Of a stretch of DNA of 64,000 nt, positions 21,378 through 32,192 are shown piece after piece; the first letter of the stretch is position 1; each line of letters opens with the position of its first letter. The translations under genes and the position numbers were made by a program. The stretch comes from Paratrimastix pyriformis. Taxonomy: Eukaryota; Preaxostyla; Paratrimastigidae. The notes under the pieces were generated by a model. That model ran no database searches. It was given only the letters and a program-made list of their open reading frames with translations, and had not been told where the DNA came from. The DNA is taken from assembly GCA_027972325.1 (NCBI GenBank), contig JAPMOS010000009.1, positions 580,001 to 644,000 of the forward strand, given 5' to 3'.

Positions 21378-23478
21378 TTAGTTGGGCTGGGTGCCGGTTT
21401 CGTCGTAGCCATCGGGCAGGGCGGGCATCTCGGGGCGGGGCGGCACGGGGGGCAGGTAGGCCTCGAGGGGCCGGCCGATGCAGGTCTGGACGAGCTCGGT
21501 CAGGGTGGACGAGAGCATGTCCTCGAGGTCGATGAGCACCTTCAGCGGCTCCGGGACCAGGTCGGCAATGGGCTTGATGAGGTCGGTCACCATGGGGATG
21601 ATGTGCCGCTCGAAGGGCGGCATCAGGATGTTCTCGCAGATCAGCTTGGTCAGCGTGCCGATCTGGGTGGTCCCGTCGAACATCATGCGCTGCAAGAAGA
21701 AGAAGACGAGGGTGAGTAAGACTGGGGAGGAAGACCGGGCTGCGACAGACAGTCATGGCGCGCTCGGCGGCCTGCTGGCAGGCGGCCTTGCCGGCGGCGC
21801 GGTCGGTGAGGGCGGCGGGGTTCTGCTTGGACAGCTCGTACAGCTCCATCTCGAAGGTGGCCATCGAGTGCTTGATGATGCTGCGCAGCTTGCGCTGGAT
21901 CTTCCAGATCAGCGACCAGGGCGTCACGTGGGAGATCAGGTCGCCCAGCAGCTGCAGGGGCTCCTTCAGGGGCTCAATCTGGTCCCAGGCCGCGTGCAGG
22001 GTCGCCCAGTAGTCCGTGCGGCGGTAGAAGGGCGCGCACAGCTCGCGGATGGGGTTCTTGACACCCTGGGGGATGCCGTCGGCCTCGACCTTGGTGGCAA
22101 TCTCGGCGAACAGCTCGCGGGCACGGCTGTAGCATTCCTCGTGACCACGCTGGATGGGCTGGATCAGGAACTCGGAGAAGTGCTGCATGTGGGGAGTCAC
22201 CATCTGCTGCAGGACAGGGTCCACAACGCTCATGATGGTCTCGATGATCTTGGACTTGATGCTAATTTCACAAACGAGTGTATGAGCATCACAACGGAGC
22301 GTGCGGGTATAAAACACAGACTTGTTCTGAGCATCGAACAGGGGCTGGAGGGACTCGTTCAGCTTGGCCTCAATGGGAGGGCGAACGTTCTTCTGGATGC
22401 CGTCGGTGATGGCCTTCCAGGCAGTCTGCACGGCAGTGCCAATGGTGCTGTCGAGCATCTGGTAGACGGTGTTGCGCGCCTTCATGCGCAGGAAGTAAGG
22501 GCCCTGCAGGGTGCGCCAGATCTCGCCCAGGACGGCGTAGTCGATCTGCTCGACGATCATATCAGCGAGACGCTGCTCCTGCGTGCCGCTATGAATCGGA
22601 ACGAAAATGAATGAGCAAAATCAGATCGCGAATCAGACAACAGACCCGGAGTACCACCAGCCATAGCGGCCGAGCTTCCAGCGAGTCTCCCAGATGGCCT
22701 CATCAAAGGCCTCCTTGCCAACCCAGTCTTCCGCTGGAGGGCGGGCCCACCAGCAGGCGTTCTTGAAGTGCTTCACCCAGGAGTCGAACTCCTCCTGGTT
22801 GGCGCACTGAATGAACCAGCAGCGACGGCGCTTGTGGTGCACCTCGAAGGTGAAGGGAGGATACTCCTTGGGCTTGGGGAGCATGTCCTCAGACATGCCG
22901 AACATCTTCAGGCTAAAGAATGGATGAGATTGCTACGAGATAACAATTCGGGACAGACAGCTTCTTGGCCTTCTTGAGAGCCTTCCCGCCAGGATCCTCC
23001 CGGACCTTATAGCCGGTCAAATACATGGTACCCTTAGGCTTCGCCTCGGGGTTGTGGGCAGCTTCCTCGGTCTCGTAATATTCGCACACCCAGTTGGACC
23101 GAATGATGAAATAACGGCGCTTCCAGTTCTTGCGGGCACCACCTTCCTTCACGAGCCAGCCCTCAGCAACAGGGGAGTTGTCAACGGGCTTCCAGTGGGA
23201 CAGAAGGGGACCAGTAATCTGGGCGGCATCATAGTCCATGCGAGCCTTCTTCACCATGGCGATCGCATAGGCCTTCAGGTAGGCAGGAGTGAAGGTATCC
23301 AGCATCGTCTTAATAAGACGCTGGATCTCCTGCTGCTTTTCAGCAGAGACAGGGTTGACGGCACCCAGAACCTGTTCATGAAATACACCAGAATCGTGTC
23401 GAGATCAGGAGGGATGATGATGAAGAGGAGGGATGAGGACGCCGAATCGAAAAAAAGGAAAACACGGACACCACCCAT
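21378..23478 (-). CDS. Niban-family (FAM129) PH-domain protein
   Basis: Niban proteins are cytoplasmic, membrane-associated PH proteins linked to stress signalling in animals. Six exons (23478-23470, 23371-22959, 22912-22646, 22588-22322, 22261-21751, 21689-21378) give 592 aa, with every phase closing. The first exon is only 9 nt: MGG, then VLGAV, matching the MGDVL start of animal Niban and keeping the myristoylatable Gly2. A PH domain follows (about residues 60-170: VAEGWLVKEGGARKNWKRRYFIIR ... CWFIQCANQEEFDSWVKHF), then the all-helical Niban region. Donors are GTCCGT and four GTCTGT. The Pro-rich tail resembles Niban-like proteins. Confidence 0.85.
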
Positions 23479-23795
23479 TGTTCCTTTGTGGGGCTCGAGC
23501 CGGGGTAGAGCAAACAGTCCGCTGCCCTTTTCCACACCCCGCTTTTCACACCGGCGAATCAGTTTGGGGCTACTTCGGGAGTGGGTTTGTCTTGTAGTTG
23601 ACTAAGTTGAATGATCGCCCTGTAGCAGCGGCAATCTCGCCCGAGTTGTCCATCGAAACGATCCCAACCACCCAACCCACCAGCCAACCTCACCAGGATT
23701 TATGCTCAGGAACCACGTCCGTGTTAGTGTGCCACCGGTTATATAAAAAAAGGCAAGACGAGAAGAACATACGACACTCAAACAAATCGAAGGCC
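23479..23795 (-). other. Niban upstream / FIP1 downstream spacer
   Basis: AT-rich 317 bp between two minus-strand genes. It should contain the Niban promoter and FIP1 3' UTR. Nothing else supported. Confidence 0.4.
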
Positions 23796-25973
23796 TCACC
23801 GCCGGCGTGGAGGCGACCGAGAAGATGGGGACCGTGAACGGCGATCGTGGAAGCGATGAGCGCTGCGCGACCTGCTGCGGCTGCGGGAGCGGCTATGCCG
23901 CCGACGGGACGAGTGGTGCGAATCGTACCCCCGGTCCCGGTCGGACGGGCGCTTGCTGGGCAGCGCGGGCGGAGGGAGGACCGGCGGGGTGCTCGGCCGG
24001 GGGGGAGGCGGCTGGTCGCGCCGAGAGGAACTCGCCGGGGCGGGTTGAGCCTGTGGAGGCGGGTTGACGGCTGCTGGGGCGGGGGCCGCTGGAGCCGCTG
24101 GGGCCGCTGGGGCCGCTGGGGCGGGGGCGGGGGCAACAGGGTTCGAGGCGGAGGGCGGCGGGGTTGCACTTGGTGGTGCGGCGGGCGCAGCAGCGGCGGC
24201 GGCGGCAGGGGCCCCCATCCCGGGGAGCGTGAGGCCAGCAGGCAGCTTGAGTCCTGCAATACCCCACATGGGGAAGACCCGAACCAGATGAGGAAGGGAC
24301 GAAGGATGCCGAAAAGCGAGCAGCAGGGGAAACAGCGTCGCCATGACCCCGCGACGACAGACCAGCGGGAAGGTTTGCGAGAAGGGCCGGGGGGAGGGCC
24401 AGCCCCCCTGGGAGCAGCTGGGCCAGCTGGGCCGGGTTGATGACGGGCAGCCGGAGCCCCAGGGCCCCCGCCAGAGCCGCCAGAGCTGGCGGGATGGCCG
24501 GTGCGGCAGGGGGCGCCGGGGCCGCGGTAGCGGGGACTGGGCCTTGGGCGGGGCCGGCGGCTGGGGCCGGGACGTGGGCAGCAGCCATGGGGGCCAGGAC
24601 CCCCGCAGCGGCCGCCAGCTGTTGCGCACGGGTGGCCGGGTCTGTGGGAGACGGGGACGGGGAGGTGGAGGCGCACGGAAAACAATGAATGGGCAAGAGG
24701 AGACCGGAGACCGGGGGTGGGCGGGGTGGGGTGGGACGACGGGCGGCGGACCGAAGATGGCCATGTCGGGAAGGACCGCGCCGAAGGGCATGGGCATCCT
24801 GGGGGCCTCCAGGAGCCCGGTCCGGCCATCGGCGAGCTGGGCCCGCTGCGGATCCCGATGGAAAGGGAAGCCGAGAGAGGGGGGGGGGGGGGGATATGGG
24901 CATGCGGAACCGGCGCGTGTGTATGGATGTACATGGGCGTGTGGAGGGTCGGAGGAGGGGACCTGGAGGCTGTCCCGCTGCATCATCTGGCGCTGGCAGT
25001 AGCGGCGCCAGGTCTCCTCGCGGAAGCCGTAGTTGAAATAATCCGTCACGTCGACCCCTGGACACACGGGCGGGGCGGGTGGGGTGGGTGGGATGTGAGC
25101 GGTGCACGGGACAGCTCCTCGTCCCATCAACAACATCGTCGCAGGGCCCCCCGGAGGGGCAGGCGCGGCGTGTGCGGACCTGGTTGGCGCCAGGGCTTGA
25201 CGGGGAGCTGGTCAATGTCCAGCTCGAAGATCTTGGTGCCCTGCCCCATCCCCCAGGCCACAAGGACCAACGCGGCGGTGAGGTTCCGGGCGATGGGACG
25301 GCAGGGGGCCAGACCTGGTAGGTCGGGACGGGGACGGTCTGCTCGAGGAGGGCCTCCATCTGCGCGCTGTTCAGCCGGTCTGGTGGCCCCGCCCCCCGAT
25401 GTCGGTTGGGACCCGGACGAGGAGAGAAGGCCAGACCTTCAGATGAGAGACCGGCTGGGGTAATATTCCCGGCAAACCGCAATTGGGGAGCCCCAGGCGT
25501 GGCGGGGGTCGACGGGGGGGCAGGAGCCCCCCGGCCGAGGGTCAGCCGCACCGGGGCAGGACCCGTGGGGGTACTGGTAGCAGTGCCAGGGGTTGATACT
25601 CCCGTGGGCCCTGCTTTCGCTTTGTCGCCCATCACCACCCGAACACCGCCGATCTCCTCCTCCTCCTCCTCCTCGACCTCCTCGAACTCATCAGCTTGAG
25701 GTGGTGGTGTGGACGACTGAGGAGGGCTCTGAGTTCCATTAGGAGCTTCCCCCGGCGGTGGCGTCGACGCACGATCATCGTCCATGGGAGCCTCTTCGGT
25801 GACCTCTGTGATGCCTTCCGATGACCCGGGAGGAGGGGCTTCGGCTATCGTGGACCAAAAAAGAAAAAAGAAAGTGAAAAAAATGTACTGGGTCATTTTG
25901 ATCTTGAACGGCGAGAGAACGGGCGAGAAAAGGAAAAGGCACAGAAACCTTGTTGTTGTTGTTGAGCCGACAT
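23796..25973 (-). CDS. FIP1: FIP1, cleavage and polyadenylation factor subunit
   Basis: Bridges poly(A) polymerase and CPSF in pre-mRNA 3' end formation. A 25-nt first exon (25973-25949, MSAQQQQQ) is joined to 25844-25452, an acidic region (FEEVEEEEEEEIGGVRVV). Next come RLNSAQMEALLEQTVPVPTYQ, GTKIFELDIDQLPVKPWRQP and the diagnostic Fip1 motif VDVTDYFNYGFREETWRRYC, which animal FIP1 has as LSDYFNYGFNEDTWKAYC. Later exons are Ala/Pro-rich and end in an Arg/Ser domain (RRRHSRSRSRSRS...RSPSSRSPPRRR). Donors are GTTTCT, GTCTCT, GTCTGG, GTCCGC, GTCCCC, GTCCTT and GTCTGT. The RS tail replaces the RE/RD-rich tail of animal FIP1. Confidence 0.92.
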
Positions 25974-26231
25974 AACAGTGGGTTATTTTGACAATGCGCC
26001 GGTACTGTGCGAGGCTTCATTTTTGCTCCCGTCGTGTGTCCGCACTCGTGCGGCTTGCTTTCGATGGTCGATGCGGACAGTCCTCGCCCTCGCTCGACTT
26101 CTCCCTCACAAATTCCTCCTAAGTCAACACGGACCCAGGTTCGATTTTATCTGTTTTGCTGACTCTCCACATTCAGCCCTTCTCAGGTTCACCACTTCCA
26201 GTTGTGGCAGTCGCGAGCCGATCCTGAAGGG
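25974..26231. promoter_or_regulatory. Divergent promoter region of FIP1 and the CCCH gene
   Basis: 258 bp separates the two start codons, so this stretch must hold both promoters. Both genes act in mRNA 3' end or stability control, so co-regulation is plausible (inference). Confidence 0.5.
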
Positions 26232-28919
26232 ATGCTGAAACTCATGGCAACTGAAAAGGCTGTCGTGAGCCCCCTCTCGGTCGAAGAGCAGCTCGCCCAG
26301 CAGGACCACCGCAAGACCGAGCTCTGCCGTCTCTTCCAGGAGACCGGCTCGTGCCGTTATGGGGCGGAGTGCAAGTTTGCCCATGGTCCAGAAGAGCTCC
26401 GTCCAGTCCTACGACACCCAAAATACAAGGTCTCTACCAGGGGTTGCTCGGATTCACATTGCTCTTTTTCTAGACTGAAAAATGCCGAAGTTACTGGGGT
26501 ACCGGTTCTTGCCTATATGGTCATCTATTGTGGGGTTTTCTCAGAATTTGTCACGACCAATCCATAGGGAATCGGTGCCGCTTCATCCACGAGCTGGCGA
26601 GTCCATGTCAGCCTCTGCCACCTCCATCTGCTGCTGCACCATCGACTCCCCGAACACCCTCGTCACCGTTGCCGGCCCGTGCCCCCGCCAGTGGGGCATT
26701 GTCCTCTCCTTTTTGGCCATTCCCAAATTCTCCCAACTCTGCCTCAGCATCGTCGAGCCCCTGTCAGCATCCCGTGTCGCTCTCCTCCCCGGCTCGTTCC
26801 GTCTCGCCGACCATCAGCCCGCATTCCTTCCCGTTATCATCTTTGAAGCCTGCTCCGGTCGCTCTCTCCTCCCTTCAGAAACTCCATCCCAACTTCGGAC
26901 CTGCTCCTCTGTGTAATGTCACCTCCCCGGCGCGAGCGGCACAAACGCTTCTTGCAGATCCGACCGAGGAAGTCAATAATGTGGGTGCCTGCTCTCCCAC
27001 TGCCAGCGCCCCGTCCCCGGTCCCCCTGGCACATATCGCCGAGGTCTGCCGTCCTTCTCGATCTCTCTAAATCTGTATTCGCGCAGGTCAGTGGCGCAGC
27101 CGTCCTGAGCGATTTTCTATTGCACAAGAAAACGTCAACTTCTCCTTCGCCACATCCGAGGTTGGCTCCCAACTCGTCCCCCACCTCGCTTGCCCCGTCG
27201 GATGTCTCGATGTCCCCAGGTCCCTTCCCCATTCACTCTCCGGATCTCCCGCCGCCAGTATTCTCGCTCGGCCCTGCCGCCTGTGGCGCTGGCCCCTCAC
27301 CGACAACTCGAGTCCTCAGCTGTCCCGGTCCTTCCCCTGGGACAGCAAACCCCGCACCACCAGGAACGATCTTTGCATCTGTTCTCCCTGACGAAGAAAG
27401 CTCGAACTCGGGTAGTCCTCCCCCGGTGCGTCAGGTGGGTCTCCCCCCGACGATCCAGCCGCCAGACTGCGAGCAGAAACAACATGTTCCCCCCTCGGTA
27501 TCTCCCTCGGTATCTCCCTCGGTATCTCTCTCGGCACCCCCACCGACCGCCGTCCCTTCAACCGTTTCGGTCGTCCCTGCATCCTCAACGACATGTTCCG
27601 TTCTTCACCACCGGACCAGTTCGTTGAACCCGGACGCGGCTCCGTTTGCCCCATCGCCGATTCGTGTCTCGACTCCCCCCAGCAATCCCCCCCAAGTTCA
27701 ACTCCCTTTGCGCCCTCCATCTCCCCAGTATTCGTTTCCCTTGGCCCCTTTTCTCCCTTCGTCACTCACAACCAATCAGCTGCTTGCTTTGCAACAACGG
27801 ATGACATCGGCATCCCCAATATGCTCGTTCCCAATCCCGTTTCCATCGCCATCTCTCGCCCAAACCACTTCTCCTCCGTTAACACCGCAGTGGGGTGGCC
27901 TTCTTCCGCCTCCACCGATTTCGCCGCGTCATTTACCCCCCCGTTTTGTCCCACCTCGCCTCATGCGGCAGAGCGCATCCCCACTCTCGCTGCTCCTCTC
28001 CCCACCGACGGGATTTGGTACGCCGCCTCTGCCCATGGCTTTGACTCCCGCCGTTCCTTCGACTCCGATCCTTGCTCCAATGGTCTTTTCGATCCCGCCA
28101 GTCCAGGATGGGTTTCGACCAGCCGTCACCGCCGCCACTGTGACGACATCGGAGATCCCGGCAGCGGCAGGGAAAGACCCGCAGGTTCTTTCGTTTGCGT
28201 CTTTGCCGACACCCACATCATCATCTGCTGCCGACAACGGGACTCCGCATCCCACAGCATCAGCATCCGCGTCTGTGCCCGGGCGCACAGCTCCATCCGG
28301 TGGGAAGCAGACCGGGGCCGTTCAGCCTACGCCGCCTCCTATCCTTGCCCCCAATCCGATGCGTCCGTTGGTTCTCCGTCGCAGCGTTTCGCAGCCACAC
28401 CAGCGTCCCGCGCCTCCGGAGGATCTCTGGCCTGCCACGCATCCCAACAGTCCCATGTCCCGATGTGACTCGTGGACCGCCTCTTGCCGGCGCGAGTCAG
28501 ACCCCTGGTCAGCTTCTGCGTCATTTGCCGACTCTCAGTTGACACGCGTCTTTGCCCCTCTTCCTGAGGGCTTTCCTGGTCTGTTTTGATGTATTGGCAT
28601 TGTGAGTCTGCACTCCTTCGGCTGTCCAGATGCCCCGCCGTTGGCCACTGCCTCTGCTGCTGTCCCGATGCGCTCACCGCCCGGGCTCGGCCACCATCGA
28701 TTTGTCGCCCCGGCTGCTGCCCAGGATGTGACCAATTGCTCCTCTTTGGGCCTTTGTCTCCCTCCCCTTGACCAGCCGGCCCCATCCCCCCTCTGCGGCG
28801 TGCCCAAGTCCTCGAAGTTGGGGCCCTTCTCACCTCCTCTCCCACTCGAGCCATCCAGCGACCCCTCGGGTTCCGGGACTCCAAAGTGGCAACTCTTCCA
28901 AAAGGCCCCCCAGCAGTAG
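26232..28919 (+). CDS. Tandem CCCH zinc-finger protein, TTP/ZFP36 type
   Basis: Likely binds AU-rich elements in mRNA 3' UTRs and promotes decay. Exons: 26232-26429, 26474-26519 (46 nt), 26568-27043, 27087-28578 and 28630-28919. The two fingers both fit C-X8-C-X5-C-X3-H with an 18-residue linker: [20 protein letters not shown] and, spanning the 46-nt exon, [20 protein letters not shown]. The remaining roughly 730 residues are Pro/Ser-rich and probably disordered. Donors are GTCTCT, GTCATC, GTCTGC and GTCTGT. The last intron (28579-28629) is inferred from splice signals and phase only; without it the protein would end at 28589. Start at 26232 or the second Met at 26244. Confidence 0.9.
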
Positions 28920-29320
28920 AATCACTCCCTCCCCTCCCCTTGTCTTTTCGCGTCAGGCCACCGTTTTCCTCCGGAGTGCTGAAGATCGGTCGAAATGAGG
29001 CGCGACTCCAAAGAGGCAGCGAGGAGAGAGGCAAGGCGGAGAGGGCGGAGGGGCGAGGAGACTTCCCCCAGGGACAGCAATATAGGATTTACCATGGCGG
29101 GGGACCCGGTGTCAGGCCGCGGGCCTGGTCAATCGGCGATAGAGAGTTGGTCTCTTATTCTTTCCATTTTCCACAGACGGGGCACATTAGAAATGCGAAG
29201 CAAAGCTCCTGCAAGCACCCTGCGCGCTTCTTCGCCAGCGGATTCACGCTTCAGCTTTGCCGGGTTGGAGTAGTTTTGCGATGTTCACCAAGGCAACCCC
29301 TGCATCAGACTCTTTCCACA
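28920..29320 (+). other. Gap between the CCCH gene and eIF2-gamma
   Basis: AT-richer sequence upstream of eIF2-gamma, presumably with its promoter and 5' UTR. A 92-codon frame (28995-29273) has no recognisable features and is not called. Confidence 0.4.
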
Positions 29321-31651
29321 ATGGAAGGACAGCTCGAGAAGCTCACAATTTCAGAGCCACAGCCTGTTGTCCCGGCCACCGCCGAGGCTGCTGCTGCTGC
29401 CGAACCCGAGCACGCTCACCCGAACCCCGCAGCGCAGGGAACCATTCCTGAGAGCGAGCTGTATTCTGTTCTCCCCTGCCCCCTCAGCGAGCTGCATCCC
29501 CTCCTGCCGGAGATCCTTCGGAAGCAGGCCACACAAAATATTGGTTGTGTGGGTCATGTCGCCCACGGGAAGACCACAGTCGTGAAGGCCATCTCCGGTG
29601 TTCACGTCAGTATGCCACGTTTCAATTTCTTCGCTTACGATCAATCGTTCTATTTGGTCCCTCTTGTCCCCTCTCCCAGACTATCAAGCACAGTCATGAG
29701 AAAATCAGGAATATCACTATTAAGCTTGGCTATGCCAACGCCAAGATCTACAAGTGTGATAACCCTCTTTGCCCTCGCCCCGGCTGCTACAAGTCTTACG
29801 GCAGTGGGAAGGAAGACAACCCGATGTGTCTTCGTCCCGGCTGCGGTGGTCGGATGCGCCTTCTTCGGTCTGTCAATTCGAGATTGCACTCGCGTTGTTG
29901 ACCATTATATCTACGTTTCTCTTCTACAGCCACATTTCTTTCGTTGATTGCCCCGGTCACGATATCTTGATGGCCACTATGCTCAATGGTGCTGCTGTTA
30001 TGGATGCTGCCCTTCTTCTTATTGCCGGTAATGGTCTGTCAAAATCACATTCACTCATGGGTGGGCAATCACACAATTTTGGGTGTCTGCTTCCACGGGG
30101 GGCCATAGAGCCATGCCCCCAGCCCCAGACCTCGGAGCATCTGGCTGCCATCGAGATCATGAAGCTGAGCCACATCATCATCATCCAGAACAAGATCGAT
30201 CTGGTCAAGGAGGCCCAGGCCCTGGCCCAGTACCAGGACATTCTCAAGTTCATCAAGGGTCCGCCCGTGCCCCCAGCCCGCCACCACCCCCCCCTCACTC
30301 GGATCCTTGGGGTGGGCAGGTACCATCGCCGAGAACTCGCCCATCATCCCCGTCAGCGCCCAGCTGGGGTACAACATCGACGTCGTCTGCGACTACATCG
30401 TCTCCAAGGTCCGCCCCGCCCCCCCCACCAGCCAGCCACAACCACCAGCCACCATCCCCCGTCCACCACCCACCCCGCCTCGCGTCCAAGCCCAACCCTC
30501 CCCCGCGCCTCGGACGAGCCGCCCACCCAAAGCAAACCCTCCCACCCGACCGGACCCAAGCCCTCGCACACGGCAAACACCACCCACCCATCCCCCGCCC
30601 CGCCCACGCGGGTTCCCCCCCTCCCTGCCTTCCTCACCCCCCCCCCTTCCCTCCGCTGGTGCAGGTTCCCATCCCGCGGCGCAACTTCACCGCGACCCCG
30701 CGGCTGATCGTCATCCGGTCGTTCGATGTCAACAAGCCCGGCACCGACGCCATGGACCTGCAGGGCGGCGTGGCGGGCGGCTCGCTGCTGGAGGGCGTGC
30801 TGGTGGTGGGCCAGGAGATCGAGCTGCGCCCGGGCATCATCGTCCGGGACGAGCAGGACCGGATCAAGGTGACCCCCATCTTCTCGCGGATCCTCTCGCT
30901 GCACACCGAGGAGAACGACCTCGACTTCGCCGTCCCCGGGGGCCTCATCGGCGTCGGCACCAAGATCGACCCCACCCTCTGCCGCTCCGATCGCCTCGTG
31001 GGTGAGGTCCGCACACGTCCCATACACCCCCCGCGTGGCTCTCCCCCAGGGCCTGCCTCTGATCTCACGCGCTCCCCCCCCCCCCCCCCCCCCCCTGCAG
31101 GTTCTGGGCGCTGTGGGGCACCTGCCCGAGGTGTACATCGACCTTGAGATCTCCTTCTTCCTGCTGCGGCGGCTGCTGGGCGTCAAGACCGAGGGCGGCG
31201 ACCGGCAGGCCAAGGTGGCCAAGCTGGAGCGGGGCGAGGTGCTGATGGTCAACATCGGCTCCCAGTCGACCGGCGGCAAGGTGCTGGCCGTCAAGGGCGA
31301 TCTGTGCAAGATGCAGCTGACCGCGCCCGTGTGCACCAACGTCGGCGAGAAGATCGCCCTCTCCCGCAAGATCGACAAGCACTGGCGGTCCGCACCCGCC
31401 CCTGCCCCCCCGCCCCGCACACCCGCCCCCGCATCCGCTCTGGCCCCTGATCTGTTGTTCGCCAAGTTGGGCGGATCGGGTTGCTGTTGCTGTTGCTCAC
31501 CCTGGCTGTTGGCTGTTGGCTGTTGCTGTTGCTCACCCTGCCTGGGGCTGGCTGGTGGTTGGCTGGTGGGCGTGGGGGGTGGGGGGTGGGGGGTGGTTGC
31601 AGGCTGATCGGCTGGGGTGAGATCCGCCGGGGTGGGGCCCTCAGGCGGTGA
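29321..31651 (+). CDS. EIF2S3: Translation initiation factor eIF2 gamma subunit
   Basis: GTP-binding core of eIF2 that delivers Met-tRNAi to the 40S ribosome. Eight exons: 29321-29605, 29680-29867, 29930-30033, 30109-30258, 30320-30408, 30665-31006, 31101-31387 and 31603-31651 (1494 nt, 497 aa, all phases close). Motifs: G1 GHVAHGKTT, switch [15 protein letters not shown], four-cysteine zinc knuckle ([11 protein letters not shown] ... MCLRPGC), G3 DCPGHD, G4 NKIDLV and G5 SAQLGYN. Domains II and III follow ([55 protein letters not shown]). Early introns are short with GTCAGT/GTCTGT donors; the last four have GTCCGC. Confidence 0.98.
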
Positions 31652-32192
31652 GCCCTCGCGGCGGCTGGGCTGCTGCGCCCATCCTTCATCCCTCCCTCCC
31701 TCTACGCCCTCCCTCTACACCTCCCTCTACACCTCCCTCTACGCCCTCCCTCTACGCCCACCCATCCCGCCCCTCCATTGCGGTTTTTCTCTCCCCCAAT
31801 CCCCTCCCTCCGTCCCCTCCGTCCCTCCCTCCGTTGCGCCCGAACATGGGGTCGGTCTCGCTCTCGCTTTCCTTTCCCGCCCGGCCGGTTGCCACCCCAA
31901 AGCACTCCAGTTGGCGGGGGCGGGCTCGTCCCCCAAACCCGATCGGGGAGGGAGGGGGGAAGGGGAAGGGAGGTGAGTTGCCACGAGCCCCCACTCGATC
32001 CCGCCCCCTCGTCGTCCCTGCCCCCTCGTCGCTTCGTGTCCATCCCCGGGCAGCGTCTCCCAAAGCCAAGCCAAGCCAACGGATGGTCGGGGCATGGGGC
32101 CCTCCACGGCTGCGTTTGTTGGCGACCCGGCGGGTTGGGCCGAAGGAAAAACCACGGCCCCGCCCCGCCCCGCCGGGTGGGTCGGTTCCTTA
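31652..32192. other. Convergent spacer, eIF2-gamma to F-box/ankyrin gene
   Basis: GC-rich, with a short CTCCCTCTACRCC array near 31690-31760. It presumably holds both 3' UTRs. No gene supported. Confidence 0.4.

Noticed and set aside
20785-22560. Long minus-strand open frame running past the Niban stop
   Set aside because: It simply reads through the intron 21750-21690 and the 3' flank; homology and phase support the spliced model ending at 21378.
28995-29273. 92-codon frame upstream of eIF2-gamma as a small gene
   Set aside because: Arg/Ser-rich with no recognisable feature, no clear start context and no splice signals; more likely 5' UTR/promoter.
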